From: Penium margaritaceum
Lineage: Eukaryota > Streptophyta > Zygnematophyceae > Desmidiales > Peniaceae
Length of the DNA: 36,334 nucleotides
Direction: 5' to 3'
Assembly (NCBI GenBank): GCA_023375785.1
Contig: SZWC01008544.1
Span: 63,316-99,649, forward strand
The notes under the pieces were generated by a model that saw only the letters and a list, made by a program, of their open reading frames with translations, searched no databases and was not told where the DNA came from. The position numbers and the translations under genes were made by a program. Numbering within the stretch: position 1 is the first letter of the stretch; every line of letters begins with the position of its first letter. Shown piece by piece: positions 8,504 through 18,583 of this stretch.

Positions 8504-10981
8504 ATGGCAACGACCGAACAAGAGAGCATCGGCGCCGTCTCCAAGTTTGATGGAAACGGCTTTCCCGTGTGGAGGTGGCAGTTTGAGGTCTACCTCGATG
8601 ACAAGGGTCTGCTTGAGCTGGTCAACGGTGAAGAGACCGCGCCTCCGGATACCGCGACGCCGGAGGAAGTGAAGAAGTACAAGAAGCGCAACAAGAAGGC
8701 GCTTGCATTGTTGGTGTTAGCGCTTGCACCGCCGCAGCGCGCACTGATTCAAGGATGCACGGAGGCCACGGAGGCCTGGAAGAAACTCTGCACCATCTAC
8801 CAGTCCACCAACCTTGCTAACCAGCTCTTCGTCTTCAAAAGGCTCGTCACCCTCCGAGCCAACGAAGGCGACGACATCATGGAAATCCTGCAGCAGATTG
8901 AGTCCCTTACTGCCGAGTGCGTAGCCACAGGATGGAAGGTCGACCCTCAGCTGCAAGCCATGATCCTCCTTCTGGCCTTGCCGGACAGTTGGAGTCCCAT
9001 GATCACCGTCGTAGGCGGCTGGTCCGCCGATGAGCTGAAGTACCCGAAGGTGGCTGAGTACGTCCGCAACGAATGGATGCGGCGTTGTGGGAGAGAGAGC
9101 GGGGTAACATCAAGTTCCGCCTATGCCGTCCGCCCTCAAGGTGGAGGGGGAGGCAAGAAGGGGAAGGGTGCTAACCAGGGCACCAAGAGAGGTGACAACA
9201 AAGGGGAGTGCTACAATTGTGGCAAACAGGGCCACTACGCACTCGATTGCCCCAACAAGAAGTCGGACCAGCCCAGGAAGGGCGAGAAGAAGGACACCCA
9301 AGCCATGATGGCCAGGGAGTCTACCGACTTGACAGATCCGGAAGTCACTGTGATCGACTCCGGATCAGGTCGGCACACACAATGCAACCGGGCGGCATTC
9401 GTCACCTACGGCGCCACCGAGCGGCGCATGACAGTGGCCAACGGAAAAACAGAGTTAGCCGCGGGCGAAGGGAATGTTCGCATTGAGTCGGTGGTGAACG
9501 GGAAAACCATTCCGTGCACCATTTACGACGTGCTCCACATGCCCAACTTTGGGGCAAATCTGCTGTCAGTGAGCCGCCTTACCGACAAGGGGCTCGAGGT
9601 ACTCTTCAACAAGAAGGAGGCCATCATTCGGAAGGAGGGGGATGGCAAGGTGATTGCACGTGGCAAAAGGGAGGAGGACTTGTACCTTCTTCGCACCAAG
9701 GTCCTTGCCGATGCGGTAAGGACTGCCGCCGTCAACCTCGTGAAAAATGATGAAGGAAATCTGGACATATGGCACCGCCGCCTATGTCACATTGCTCCCT
9801 CAACTGTGAGGGACATGGTGAAGAAGGAAGTGGTGCGGGGCCTTGAGGTCAAGGGCCTCAATGCAGCCAAGAATGCCGTGTTCGAGCCATGCGTGGTGGG
9901 CAAGGCGACACGGCAGCCGTTTGACAGCAAAGGGACGCGTGCATCAACGAAGTTGGAGGTGGTGCACACGGATGTGTGCGGACCGTTCGAGCCCTCCATT
10001 GGTGGAGCTCGCTACTTCGTCACCTTCATCGACGACCACAGCCGCAAGCTCTACCTCTACATTATCAAGAGGAAGAGCGATGTCTTGTCTTGCATGCAGG
10101 AATTTGTCGCGGCTGTGGAGCGTCAAACGGAGTTGAAGGTGAAGGCGTTCCGGAGCGACAACGGTGGCGAGTATGAGGGTTGCTCGGCATGGATGAGGAG
10201 CAAGGGGATCGCGTGGCAGAAAACTACGCCACACTCCCCGCAGCAGAACGGCGTCGCCGAGAGGGCAAACCGCACCATCCTCAACATGGTCCGGTCCATG
10301 TTGAGCGATGCCGGCCTCGCGCAGCGGTACTGGGGCGAGGCGGCACGGACAGCGGCGTACATCATGAACCTGACGCCGACAAAGCCGCTAAAAGACGCGG
10401 AGTCCAAGGTGTGGAAGACGCCACAAGAAGTGTGGAGCGGGAGGAAGCCAACTGTGGCACACCTCTGCACTTTTGGTTGTGTTGTACATGCTGTTGTGCA
10501 GGCACGGGAGGGGTGGGGAAAACTGGACCCGCGGACTCGCCGGTGCATCTTCGTCGGGTACGAGAGCGGGAGCAAGGCGTACCGGCTCTTCGACCCGCGG
10601 AGGCAGCAGATCGTGAAGAGTCACGACGTCACGTTTGACAAGGAGAGTCGTTGGACGGACAAGGACGCGGGTCTCTCCAAGCGTGGGGAGTGGCTGCCAC
10701 TCCTCGAGGGGGAGACGCCGGAGGACGCAAAAGAGGGTGACGTCCAAGCGGCTCCAACCGGCGACAACCATCCGGGGGATGGGGGAGCGGCTGATTTGCA
10801 TTCAGCTGGGTCGGACGATGAGTCCGAAGCGCCGGCAGCAGTGGAGCTGAACAAGGAGGCGGGGAGTGAGCCCGCATCTCCACAGTCCCTAAGAGAGGGG
10901 GAGCAGGTCAGCGATGCAAGTGGTGCCGTGAGAGAGCAGCAGCAGCAGCGGCAGCACCAGCAGCAGCCTCAACAGCAGTAG
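8504..10981 (+). CDS. Element D Gag-protease-integrase polyprotein (825 codons, ends at in-frame TAG)
   Basis: The ATG at 8504 lies about 50 bp past the primer site and begins MATTEQES, a typical copia gag start. Gag (about 1-230) has the W-R-W-QFEVYL and Lx3LP-DSW blocks and a canonical zinc knuckle CYNCGKQGHYALDC (236-249). Protease has IDSGSG with Asp 285. Integrase has an HHCC-like finger starting WHRRLCH (423-429), but the first Cys is Phe (FEPC, 460-463). The catalytic triad is Asp 490 (HTDVCGP), Asp 552 (RSDNGGEY) and Glu 586 (NGVAERANRT). The C-terminus is an acidic, then Gln-rich linker ending QQQPQQQ-stop. The frame continues open beyond the TAG into RT, so this is normally one gag-pol frame. 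Confidence 0.92.
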   Translation: MATTEQESIGAVSKFDGNGFPVWRWQFEVYLDDKGLLELVNGEETAPPDTATPEEVKKYKKRNKKALALLVLALAPPQRALIQGCTEATEAWKKLCTIYQSTNLANQLFVFKRLVTLRANEGDDIMEILQQIESLTAECVATGWKVDPQLQAMILLLALPDSWSPMITVVGGWSADELKYPKVAEYVRNEWMRRCGRESGVTSSSAYAVRPQGGGGGKKGKGANQGTKRGDNKGECYNCGKQGHYALDCPNKKSDQPRKGEKKDTQAMMARESTDLTDPEVTVIDSGSGRHTQCNRAAFVTYGATERRMTVANGKTELAAGEGNVRIESVVNGKTIPCTIYDVLHMPNFGANLLSVSRLTDKGLEVLFNKKEAIIRKEGDGKVIARGKREEDLYLLRTKVLADAVRTAAVNLVKNDEGNLDIWHRRLCHIAPSTVRDMVKKEVVRGLEVKGLNAAKNAVFEPCVVGKATRQPFDSKGTRASTKLEVVHTDVCGPFEPSIGGARYFVTFIDDHSRKLYLYIIKRKSDVLSCMQEFVAAVERQTELKVKAFRSDNGGEYEGCSAWMRSKGIAWQKTTPHSPQQNGVAERANRTILNMVRSMLSDAGLAQRYWGEAARTAAYIMNLTPTKPLKDAESKVWKTPQEVWSGRKPTVAHLCTFGCVVHAVVQAREGWGKLDPRTRRCIFVGYESGSKAYRLFDPRRQQIVKSHDVTFDKESRWTDKDAGLSKRGEWLPLLEGETPEDAKEGDVQAAPTGDNHPGDGGAADLHSAGSDDESEAPAAVELNKEAGSEPASPQSLREGEQVSDASGAVREQQQQRQHQQQPQQQ

Positions 10982-12646
10982 CCCCGGAGAAGCGGACGCA
11001 CAAGAAGGACGGCAAAACGGTACGATGCCGCGCAGGGCACCTGGACTAGGTTTGCTCGAGCGTTCTTTGCGCAAGAGGAGCCCGAGACCGTCAAGGAGGC
11101 GTTGCAACAGAAGGATGGGGCTGAGTGGGAGGGAGCCATAAGATCTGAGCTCGCCTCCCAGGAAGAGAACGGCACTTGGCAGCTGATTGACAGACCGGAG
11201 GGCGCAAAAATCATCGGCTCCAAGTGGATCTTCAAGAAGAAGCTCACCAAGGAGGGGAAGGTGGAGCGGTACAACGCGCGGCTGGTGGCAAAGGGGTACG
11301 CCCAACGAAAAGGTGAACACGACGAAGAAACCTTCGCACCGGTGGCGAAGTTCGCCTCCATCCATTCCATCCTCTCAGTGGCGCCGGCGCCCAACTACGA
11401 AGTCCACCAAATGGACGTGAAAACCGCGTTTCTCAATGGCGACCTGGACAAGGAGGTCCTTATGGAGGTGCCGGAGGGGGTGGACGCGCCGTCGGGGAAG
11501 GTGTGCCGGCTTCACAAGGCGCTCTACGGGCTGAAGCATGTGCCACTCATGTGGTACCTGAAAATGGACGGCTTCATGGCCGAGCTTGGCTTCAAGCGCT
11601 GCGAGGCGGATCACAGCGTGTACGTGCGAAAGCAGCCGGGGTTGCACCAGATTGTGGTTCTCTACGTGGATGACCTCATCCTCGTGTCATCGGACATGGA
11701 GGAGTTGGTGAACCTGAAGCGGCAGCTGGGCGGTCGGTTCAAAATGACCGACATGGGCGAGCTCGAGTACTACCTCGGCGTCGCCATCAAGAGGGACCGC
11801 AAAGCACGCACGCTGGAGATGGGGCAGGCAAAGAACGTGCAAGAGGTGCTCCGCCGCAACAACATGGAGGAGTACAACCCCATCGGCACACCCATGACCA
11901 CCACATGTGAGTTGAGCTCGAGCATGGGCCCGAGCACGGATGAGGAGAAGGAGGAGATGGCAGGATTGCCATACCAGTCCGCGGTGGGGAGCATCATGTA
12001 CCCCATGGTGGCGACGCGGCCCGACCTGGCCTTTGCGGAGGGCCAAGTGAGTCGCTACGTTGCTGACCTCGGGCCGTTGCATTGGCAAGCGGTGAAGCGG
12101 ATCCTCCGCTATCTCAAGGCGACAAAACAGTCGCGGCTCGTGTTTGGAGGGGGAGCGCGTGATGACTCCCTTGAGTTGGTCGGCTACTCGAATGCCGACC
12201 GGGCTGGTGATGTGGATGACAAAAAATCAACGTCGGGGTACGTGTTTGTGCTTGGTGGTGCAGTAGTTTCATGGGCAAGCAGGAAGCAGGACTGTGTTAC
12301 ACTGTCCAGCACCGAAGCGGAGTACATTGCACTCGCGGAAGCTGCAAAGGAGGCGGTGTGGTTGCGGCGGCTGCTAAAAGAGATCGGCGTGCCGCAAAAG
12401 AAGCCGACGGTACTCAACTTTGACAACATGAGTGCCATCAGCCTCACTCAGAACCCAGTGCTGCACAGGAGGACCAAACACATTGAGATCCTTCATCACT
12501 ACGCACAAGACTTGGTGGCAAAGGGAGATGCAGCTATTGTGCATTGTGGCACTAAGCGCATGCTCGCCGATGCCATGACCAAAGCACAGCCCAAGGACAG
12601 GCACAATGTGAGCTGCATGGAGCTTGGTCTGCGCTGTGAAGTTTAA
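10982..12646 (+). CDS. Element D RT-RNase H, in frame downstream of the TAG
   Basis: The same frame as gag stays open from 10982 to the stop at 12646; the first ATG is 11102. RT blocks are GSKWIFKKKL, YNARLVAKGYAQ, FAPVAKF, QMDVKTAFLNGDL, YGLKHVPLMW (usually YGLKQAPRxW) and an intact catalytic YVDDLILVSS. RNase H blocks are GYSNADRAGD, STSGYVFVLGG, LSSTEAEYIAL, NFDNMSAISL, RRTKHIEI and MLADAMTK. In GYSNADRAGD the usual catalytic Asp (SDADWAG) is Asn at 12191-12193, a G-to-A change, and Trp is Arg. Without readthrough of the TAG no RT would be made, so this copy is probably inactive despite its long open frame. Confidence 0.9.
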   Translation, partial: PRRSGRTRRTAKRYDAAQGTWTRFARAFFAQEEPETVKEALQQKDGAEWEGAIRSELASQEENGTWQLIDRPEGAKIIGSKWIFKKKLTKEGKVERYNARLVAKGYAQRKGEHDEETFAPVAKFASIHSILSVAPAPNYEVHQMDVKTAFLNGDLDKEVLMEVPEGVDAPSGKVCRLHKALYGLKHVPLMWYLKMDGFMAELGFKRCEADHSVYVRKQPGLHQIVVLYVDDLILVSSDMEELVNLKRQLGGRFKMTDMGELEYYLGVAIKRDRKARTLEMGQAKNVQEVLRRNNMEEYNPIGTPMTTTCELSSSMGPSTDEEKEEMAGLPYQSAVGSIMYPMVATRPDLAFAEGQVSRYVADLGPLHWQAVKRILRYLKATKQSRLVFGGGARDDSLELVGYSNADRAGDVDDKKSTSGYVFVLGGAVVSWASRKQDCVTLSSTEAEYIALAEAAKEAVWLRRLLKEIGVPQKKPTVLNFDNMSAISLTQNPVLHRRTKHIEILHHYAQDLVAKGDAAIVHCGTKRMLADAMTKAQPKDRHNVSCMELGLRCEV

Positions 12647-12686
12647 AATGCTATAGGCTTTAAGGACAGGGCATCAAGGCTGCAGT

Positions 12687-12699
12687 GCAAGGGGGAGAT
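12687..12699 (+). promoter_or_regulatory. Polypurine tract of element D
   Basis: GCAAGGGGGAGAT sits directly before the 3' LTR start TGTTGATATGG, 40 bp past the pol stop. Confidence 0.9.
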
Positions 12700-13621
12700 T
12701 GTTGATATGGTGTGCCCCTTGCCATGAGTGCCGTTGATCGTACTCCCTGGTTCGACCACTGAGGAGTAGTCGAACATCTGATCTGACTTTAGATTTGGAT
12801 TCCTTGGATTTTTCCATGCAGGATCGAGCTTTGAATCGCTCGATTTGAGTGAGTATTCAGAAAGTTAGCCTAGCCCGAAAATCGGGTGTTGGGCGTGTGG
12901 AATCTGGCACCCGCCATAGGTGGCGGGATAATCCACCGCCAGTGATCCTAGTTCGTCTCCAATGAGCTCCANATCTGACTTTAGATTTGGATTCCTTGGA
13001 TTTTTCCATGCAGGATCGAGCTTTGAATCGCTCGATTTGAGTGAGTATTCAGAAAGTTAGCCTAGCCCGAAAATCGGGTGTTGGGCGTGTGGAATCTGGC
13101 ACCCGCCATAGGTGGCGGGATAATCCACCGCCAGTGATCCTAGTTCATCTCCAATGAGCTCCAAAGGCACATGGGCCATGAAGGAATGAATGTGGATGGT
13201 CCCCTGGACCAAGGCATGCCCCTCCCCACGTTGGGATGACAGGAAGGGCGCTTCGACAGGCCACCGTCGAAGCGCCTCCTGTCGCTCCCGTTCATGGGCA
13301 TGGTGGGCGGCTCGGCTCCACCAAGGGTTACTTCGACGGCCGTAGCAAGGCCTCTACTGCTCCAATTTGGGCGTGCTTGGATGCGTTGGAAAGCTAAGAT
13401 CACAGGTTATAAGAATCTGATGTAATCGCACTATGCTAAGAAACAAAAACGTGTTTCGATTCAGATATACTGAATGCGACGTGTTCTGACCACTCCTATC
13501 CGTGATCCTTGTGCTCCACACTCTTCACCAAAGGTGTCCATTGGCTGCCCAAACTTTGGTAGCATGCATCACTGAGAGCTAGGCATCCTTGAGGGTGCCT
13601 CCACACCCACTAGAGCCAACA
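12700..13621 (+). repeat. 3' LTR of element D (730 bp, inflated to 922 by an assembly join)
   Basis: It has the same ends as the 5' LTR (TGTTGATATGG...AGAGCCAACA). Most differences from the 5' LTR are C/T or G/A, many at CG sites. One of them breaks the first 11 bp palindrome (AGTGGTCG to AGTAGTCG). Confidence 0.92.
12781..13163 (+). repeat. 191 bp direct duplication around a single N (assembly artefact)
   Basis: Bases 12781-12971 recur at 12973-13163 with one visible mismatch (CGTCTCC versus CATCTCC) around N at 12972. The 5' LTR has this segment once. Confidence 0.88.
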
Positions 13622-13626
13622 ACTGT
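13622..13626 (+). repeat. Target site duplication of D, right copy
   Basis: ACTGT follows the D 3' LTR and pairs with GCTGT at 7442-7446, a 4 of 5 match. Confidence 0.75.
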
Positions 13627-14374
13627 GTCCATCTGGACTCGAGGCCCAGTCGTTGTTGATGTCGCCGTCAAGAACCGCTGAACATGCCAGCGAAAGTAGA
13701 GCCCGAGGTATGGTGTGGAGAGCATGTACCGTACAACTCGCACTACCTTATGGAGGGCTCTAACACGTGGAGCCTGAAAAAACTGTGCAAGGAGGTTGAC
13801 GGCCGAGCGATATTGGGGCGTGTGGTAGTGGCCAAGTACATCAGAGATCCAATGAGTCGGAGGTATAAGGTCACATACACTGTCTCTCCCACCTATGTGG
13901 GTCTTCCACCTTTAGGGCATCCTACCCATCACGTGTGAGAGGTGTGGAGGCTGTGGCTACTGCGCCATGAAGGTCACTGAAGCACTCCCCCGTAACACGT
14001 ACGTACCGGGCTTGCTGCAACAGAAGTGTCCGACATCTGCGGTATCGTACGATCTCCATGTTAAGAAACACCACTGCAGGACCAAGGTCGTTCATCCTAT
14101 ACAGAGTCTGGAGGACAGCCTTGGCCTCCTTCACGGCCTCCATGGAAGGAGATGCGATTAGAAGGTCCCCCACATAGACGAGGATGGTGGTGAACCGCTC
14201 ATGCGTCCGTCGGATGAAGAGAGAGGGATCTGCCTCACTTTGTACATATCTCGCACGAGTCAGGGTGCCAGTAATCTCCTTGTTCCAGCAGTGAGGAGAG
14301 TGCTTGAGGCCGAACAAGGACTTGCGCAAGCACCAGACCTTGTCACTGTCCTTAAAACCTAATGGCTGAGCCAC
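13627..14374 (-). pseudogene. Element E RT C-terminal half and RNase H start
   Basis: The minus strand encodes LGFKDSDKVWCLRKSLFGLKHSPHCWNKEI, SEADPSLFIRR, ILVYVGDLLIASPS and MNDLGPAVVFLNMEIVR. The catalytic YVDD reads YVGD, losing an Asp. A frame change follows, then VVRYMLSTPYLGLYFRW and the RNase H start up to the D insertion. The equivalent section of F continues unbroken, which confirms that D interrupted this gene. Confidence 0.82.
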
Positions 14375-15858
14375 GTAAACCGCTTATCTAGAGAGCCATG
14401 GAGAAATGCATTGTTCACGTCCATGTGGTCCAGTTCCTTGTCATGCTGAACCACCACATTGAACAGAGCGCGAGTTGAGATTATACGGCCAACAGGGGCA
14501 AAGCAGTCAGTGTAATTGATGCCCTCAATCTGAGAGTACCCCTTCATGACCAAGCGAGCCTTGTGGTGTTCAAGTGAGCTATCCGGCTTCACTTTCTTAC
14601 AAAAGACCCACTTGACTTGAATAGCCTTCCTCCCAAGTGGAAGGTCGACTAGCTTGTAAACTCCGTGCTCTTGGATGGGACAAAGCTCATCCTCGCAGGC
14701 AACATGCCAGGCATCTGCATCCTCAAATGAGAGAGCCTCCCTCTTTGTACCAAGATCAGGCGCCATAGAAGGAGATCTCTGAGTGGCAAGTGTACACGCC
14801 TCTGTGCTGGGTTTGACGACCACGAGGCAAGCTGCTGCATCACAAGCAATATGAAACTCACGAGTGACCAGATCGTGCCCTACAGGGCATGCTGGATGTA
14901 CCCCTGTGTGATCTGTGCAAATACTCAGGCTTAGGGCCTTTGTGCTGAGATCACCACTTGTGATGCTGCGAGTGGAGCGCTTGGGTGTGGGGCATGACAC
15001 CCGCAGGACTCCAGAGATCGATGGTCGAAGACGACCACCGGGCTCACGCGAGTAACCTGGGCTCAAAGGGCTCACCACAGACTCAGAGACATGAACGACT
15101 GCACCTGGTGAGGACTGAGGCAAAGGGGCAGGTGATACAGTGTGAGGAGGTACGTGCGTGGGAGACACAGTGAGAGCAGAAGTCGAGGCAAGACCACACG
15201 CAAAGGTAGGAGTACTGGTGGACATAGGTACAGAATCATGGAAGCTTGTGGGGTGCGAGGGAGCAGGGTTAGAAGCCGGCTGTACTGGAGAGGTCTCTGG
15301 GCCAACGGGGATGATAACTAGGTCATCAAGAGCCGAAGAGCAAGAAGTGGAGGGGAATAAAACAGACACATCAGCCGGAGGAGAGGTGCTCGTGGGCCTA
15401 GACTCTCCCATCCGTCGAGAAGCCTCACATGTAGGAATGTGCGTGACGGACAGTGACATGATTGAGGTTAGATCACGATAGGTGAGGGACTCGAAGACGA
15501 GCGCATCGTGGGACTCTACGATGTGACGACGGGCGGGATCCCAAAATGGCCAGGCCTTTGACGGAGGGGATATGTCTACAAAGGCACACAAGCGACTCTG
15601 CGGGGAAACCTTGGACCCTTGGAGGTCCTTGGTGTACCACACAGAAGCCACAGATGCCCAGACACGAGTGAGACATAGGTCGGCAGGATGGTCAAACCAA
15701 AGCTCGTACGGTGTAACGTGGTCCGGAAGGGGACCGCGTGGGAGGCGGTTCAAGTCCCACGTCATGTAGGTATATCCTTCAAAGGTGAAGGATTCCGGGA
15801 GACCGCACTTAGACCGCATAACCACATCCTCCATGAACCCACGAACCACATCCTCCAT
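14359..15858 (-). pseudogene. Element E integrase C-terminal part, linker and RT N-terminal part (499 codons)
   Basis: A long minus-strand frame runs from the end of the integrase core (CGLPESFTFEGYTYMTWDLNRLPRGPLPDHVTPYELW), through the C-terminal GKAWPFWDPARRHIVESHDALVFE-like block, then a Ser/Pro/Val-rich linker of about 230 residues. The RT start follows (AWHVACEDELCPIQEHGVYKLVDLPLGRKAIQVKWVF, HKARLVMKGYSQIEG, FAPVGRI, HMDVNNAFLHGSLD). The opening MEDVVRGFMEDVV is a short tandem duplication not seen in J. A small frame break separates it from the next RT part. Confidence 0.82.
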
Positions 15859-16390
15859 GGTGTCGTTCTAGCGCTCAGAGACAATGTTCTATTGAGTGGC
15901 AAGAGCGGAGAGCTGGTGAAAAATCCCATATTTGGTGAAGAAACTGTCCATCTTGCCAAGAAACTCGCCACCGCAATCGGAGCAAAAGGTATGCAGCATG
16001 TGGTGGGACTGACGCTCAGCCATCACTAGCCAGAGGCAAACTGCGAGAAGGCGTCACTCTTATGGTGGAGGTTGTAGAACCACCGCATCCCGGTGAATTC
16101 ATCACTCAGGGTCAGGGCGTATCGGCCCCGATTGGACAAAGACTCGACAAGAAGAGGACCAAGAGGATTCGAAAGGACCAACTCGAGGGGGCAAAGTGCT
16201 CAAGAATGAGAGTCAGGGTAGGTGGAACGATGCATCTAACCCTGAGCACCGAACAGACAATCGGTCTTGGGCGGCTTCTCGAAATAATCCGCGTCAAGAC
16301 CGAGTGCAGGCTGTGTTTGAATAAGCTTTGACATAGTGTCGGAGCCCACATGACAGAGGCAACGATACGACAATCGGAAGTGCTAAGTAG
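15859..16390 (-). pseudogene. Element E integrase core, broken
   Basis: Minus-strand fragments in changing frames match the F and J integrase: VGSDTMSKLIQTQP, the zinc-finger end, HSDLLG-like sequence, then CSDCGGEFLGKMDSFF, which carries the second catalytic Asp, and a Ser-Glu-Arg block matching the catalytic Glu. In-frame stops occur at least twice just before 15858. The enzyme would insert cDNA into the genome; this copy cannot be made. Confidence 0.7.
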
Positions 16391-16850
16391 TCACTGGTGC
16401 TTAGTAGACAGAACACCACTGACAAACACACGAGCGGAAAAAGAGGTTGAGCAAAAAGAAGAAGAAATCTGAGCAATATGATACAGATCATCCACAACAA
16501 ATGAATGAAGAACAACAGTACGAGTATCAATAGCTATCACAATTGTGAACTCTGTAGTGTGCTCCACGGAGAGTCCCATTAGTGTATAGGCACCCACAGA
16601 AAGAAATTTGAGCTCAAGGTCAGGCACGAGAAGCACCTCGGAATGATACAAGGGGCAAGACGGACCATCAAAGCACACAACCCCAACACCTTGGACCGGC
16701 AAGGATTGTTTAGAGCCTGTGCGAATGGAGCAAACAGATGCAACATGACCGAGAAAAATGAAGTCACTAGGACGACAGGTATGTGATGAGTGGTACCAGA
16801 ATCTATGATCCAAGTGCCACCGGGATCACAACTGGAGGACGTCATTGTAC
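16391..16850 (-). pseudogene. Element E protease domain, frameshifted
   Basis: GGTWIIDSGTTHH is read in one minus-strand frame and the continuation SIRTGSKQSLPVQGVGVVCFDGPSCPLYHSEVLLVPDLELKFLSVGAYTLMGLSVEHTTE in another, so a frameshift lies near 16780-16800. The DSG triplet is present but followed by Thr instead of Ala. Confidence 0.78.
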
Positions 16851-18583
16851 AACGGACAATGGAATACTTGGCCTCAGATGGGCTTTGAGCAATAGGTGAA
16901 GAGGAATGACAAAGAGAACAGAGGTGAGACTCATGAATCCAATCGACAATGTCAGGCCCATCATCATCACATGCCAGTTGTGCCCCCCCACACGAGTCAT
17001 CACAAGCAACAAGAACAGAGAAACAAATAGTGTATGAATCACCCGGCTGTGACAACACACTTGCACCACCCTGAAAGCAAAGCACAAGAAGGTGAAGAAG
17101 CTCATCGATGGTACGGTTATGCCCGTCCGGGTCGCCACTACTCACCAGTAGAGAAGCAAGAACCGCTGTAGTTGTGGTCGCCGCGTGACCAGAGGCTGTG
17201 GTGCTCGACACGGCCCACAACTCGTGTGTAGCCTGAAGACCACGAGTGATTCGCGTCCAGCCGAGCGGCTGCTGGTACTCGGTGTAGCGATGAGTGACTC
17301 CAATGTTGTAACTGTGGCCAGTATGTCCACTGCTACCACCCGATGACCGATGTTGCTACGACTACTGCAGAGCTGAACCACGCTTCTTCTTGCCCTTCTT
17401 CCCCTGTGCAGTGGCTGCCACGCCTTGCATCTGAGTCAAGGTAGCCGGGGTGGAGGGGGAAGATGAGGGTGTGCCAGGGGATGAAGAAATGGATTGCAAG
17501 AGGGGCGTCAACGGTGACGCAATGACCGCTGCAGCGAGGGGACTCGCCTGATGGACCACGGCTGCCGCGGGGGCAGAAGTCACCCGGAGGAAAAGGTGAT
17601 GCGCCCAAGGGAGGAGATGAAGTGAGGTGGAGAAGGGCTCGAGCACAGTGTCGCTGTACCCCAAGAAGATGTCTGCATGCTTAAGACAAACTCCGATCAT
17701 GAGCTTGCAAAGCGCCTAGAGCTATGTACCCTTTGAAGTCCCAAGGCGCATGTAGATGCGCATGGCACGTCGCTAGTAATCGGCAGCGGGCTCAAGAGGT
17801 CCCTGAGAAAGGGAGTGAAAGGTGTAAACATGAGCCGCGTGGGTGGCGTCCGTCTCTATAGCAAGAAGGGACAGTGCCAGATCCCTACCCCAATGTGGAT
17901 ATGCACTCGCACTCTGGCAACCTCTCCAAGGAAAGGGCGAAAGTCCACGACAAATTCATGCGGCATGGCGTAAAGGAGTCTGCGCATCGCTCATGGAAGA
18001 GAGTCTCCCAGCAGTCAAAGCCATCCTTGCTTGCGTAGCATGGGGGCGGTGTCTTGAAGTCCTTGGGTTGCCGCTCCGTGGGGAGAGCAACCACAGGATG
18101 GGAAGGACGAGGGATGGAGAAGATACCGGGACAAGGAAAGTCACCAAGGTAGGGGTCAAGCAAGGATCTGATCTCTGGGAACAGGGAACCAGAATGCGTC
18201 TGAAGCCGGTAGAGATGCTCCTGAAGCACATGAATCTCGCTCTGGTGGGTGTCATCCTCCATGCATGGCATGTCAGGGTCCTCATCCAAAGGATCAAGAA
18301 GTGGCGGGTCCTTTCCTGCTGCTCTCCTCAGTGTGGATGCTAACTGTAGTGCAGAAGGTATGGCACCGTCGACTCCCCTAGATGTCTGCTGTGGGGCCGT
18401 GGACTGACCACAAATAAGATTAGTGAGCGCACGGATGGCGTTAGTCTACTGTTGCTGCTGACAAAGAATCTCATCCTGCTGAGTCCGTAGGTCTGCAATT
18501 GCCTGCGAGCGTGGGCTCATGACCCTTGAGGAGGAGGAAGAGGGATCTGATGGTCCTTTGTCCTTGTCACTGGCTGGAGCCAT
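16851..18583 (-). pseudogene. Element E gag remnant
   Basis: The start ATG at 18583-18581 begins MAPASDKDKGPSDPSSSSS and matches F. Downstream pieces match the capsid-like part (around 18290-17360) and the Ser-rich tail before protease (17220-16850). The zinc knuckle near 17265-17320 has decayed: the residues at three Cys positions read Ser, Ile and Tyr (SYNIGVTHRYTEY), while B retains C-YY-C-GGA-H-RYTE-C. Several stops and frameshifts interrupt the frame. Confidence 0.75.

Larger units (their letters stand above)
7447..13621 (+). mobile_element. Element D: nearly complete Ty1/copia retrotransposon
   Basis: D has the full order: 5' LTR, primer site, gag, protease, integrase, RT, RNase H, polypurine tract, 3' LTR and flanking 5 bp duplication. 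It is inserted in element E in the opposite orientation. The LTRs, counted without the assembly duplications, are 730 bp each and differ at roughly 25 sites (about 96-97% identical by eye), mostly transitions. The true length without the two artefactual duplications is about 5.7 kb. Confidence 0.93.
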
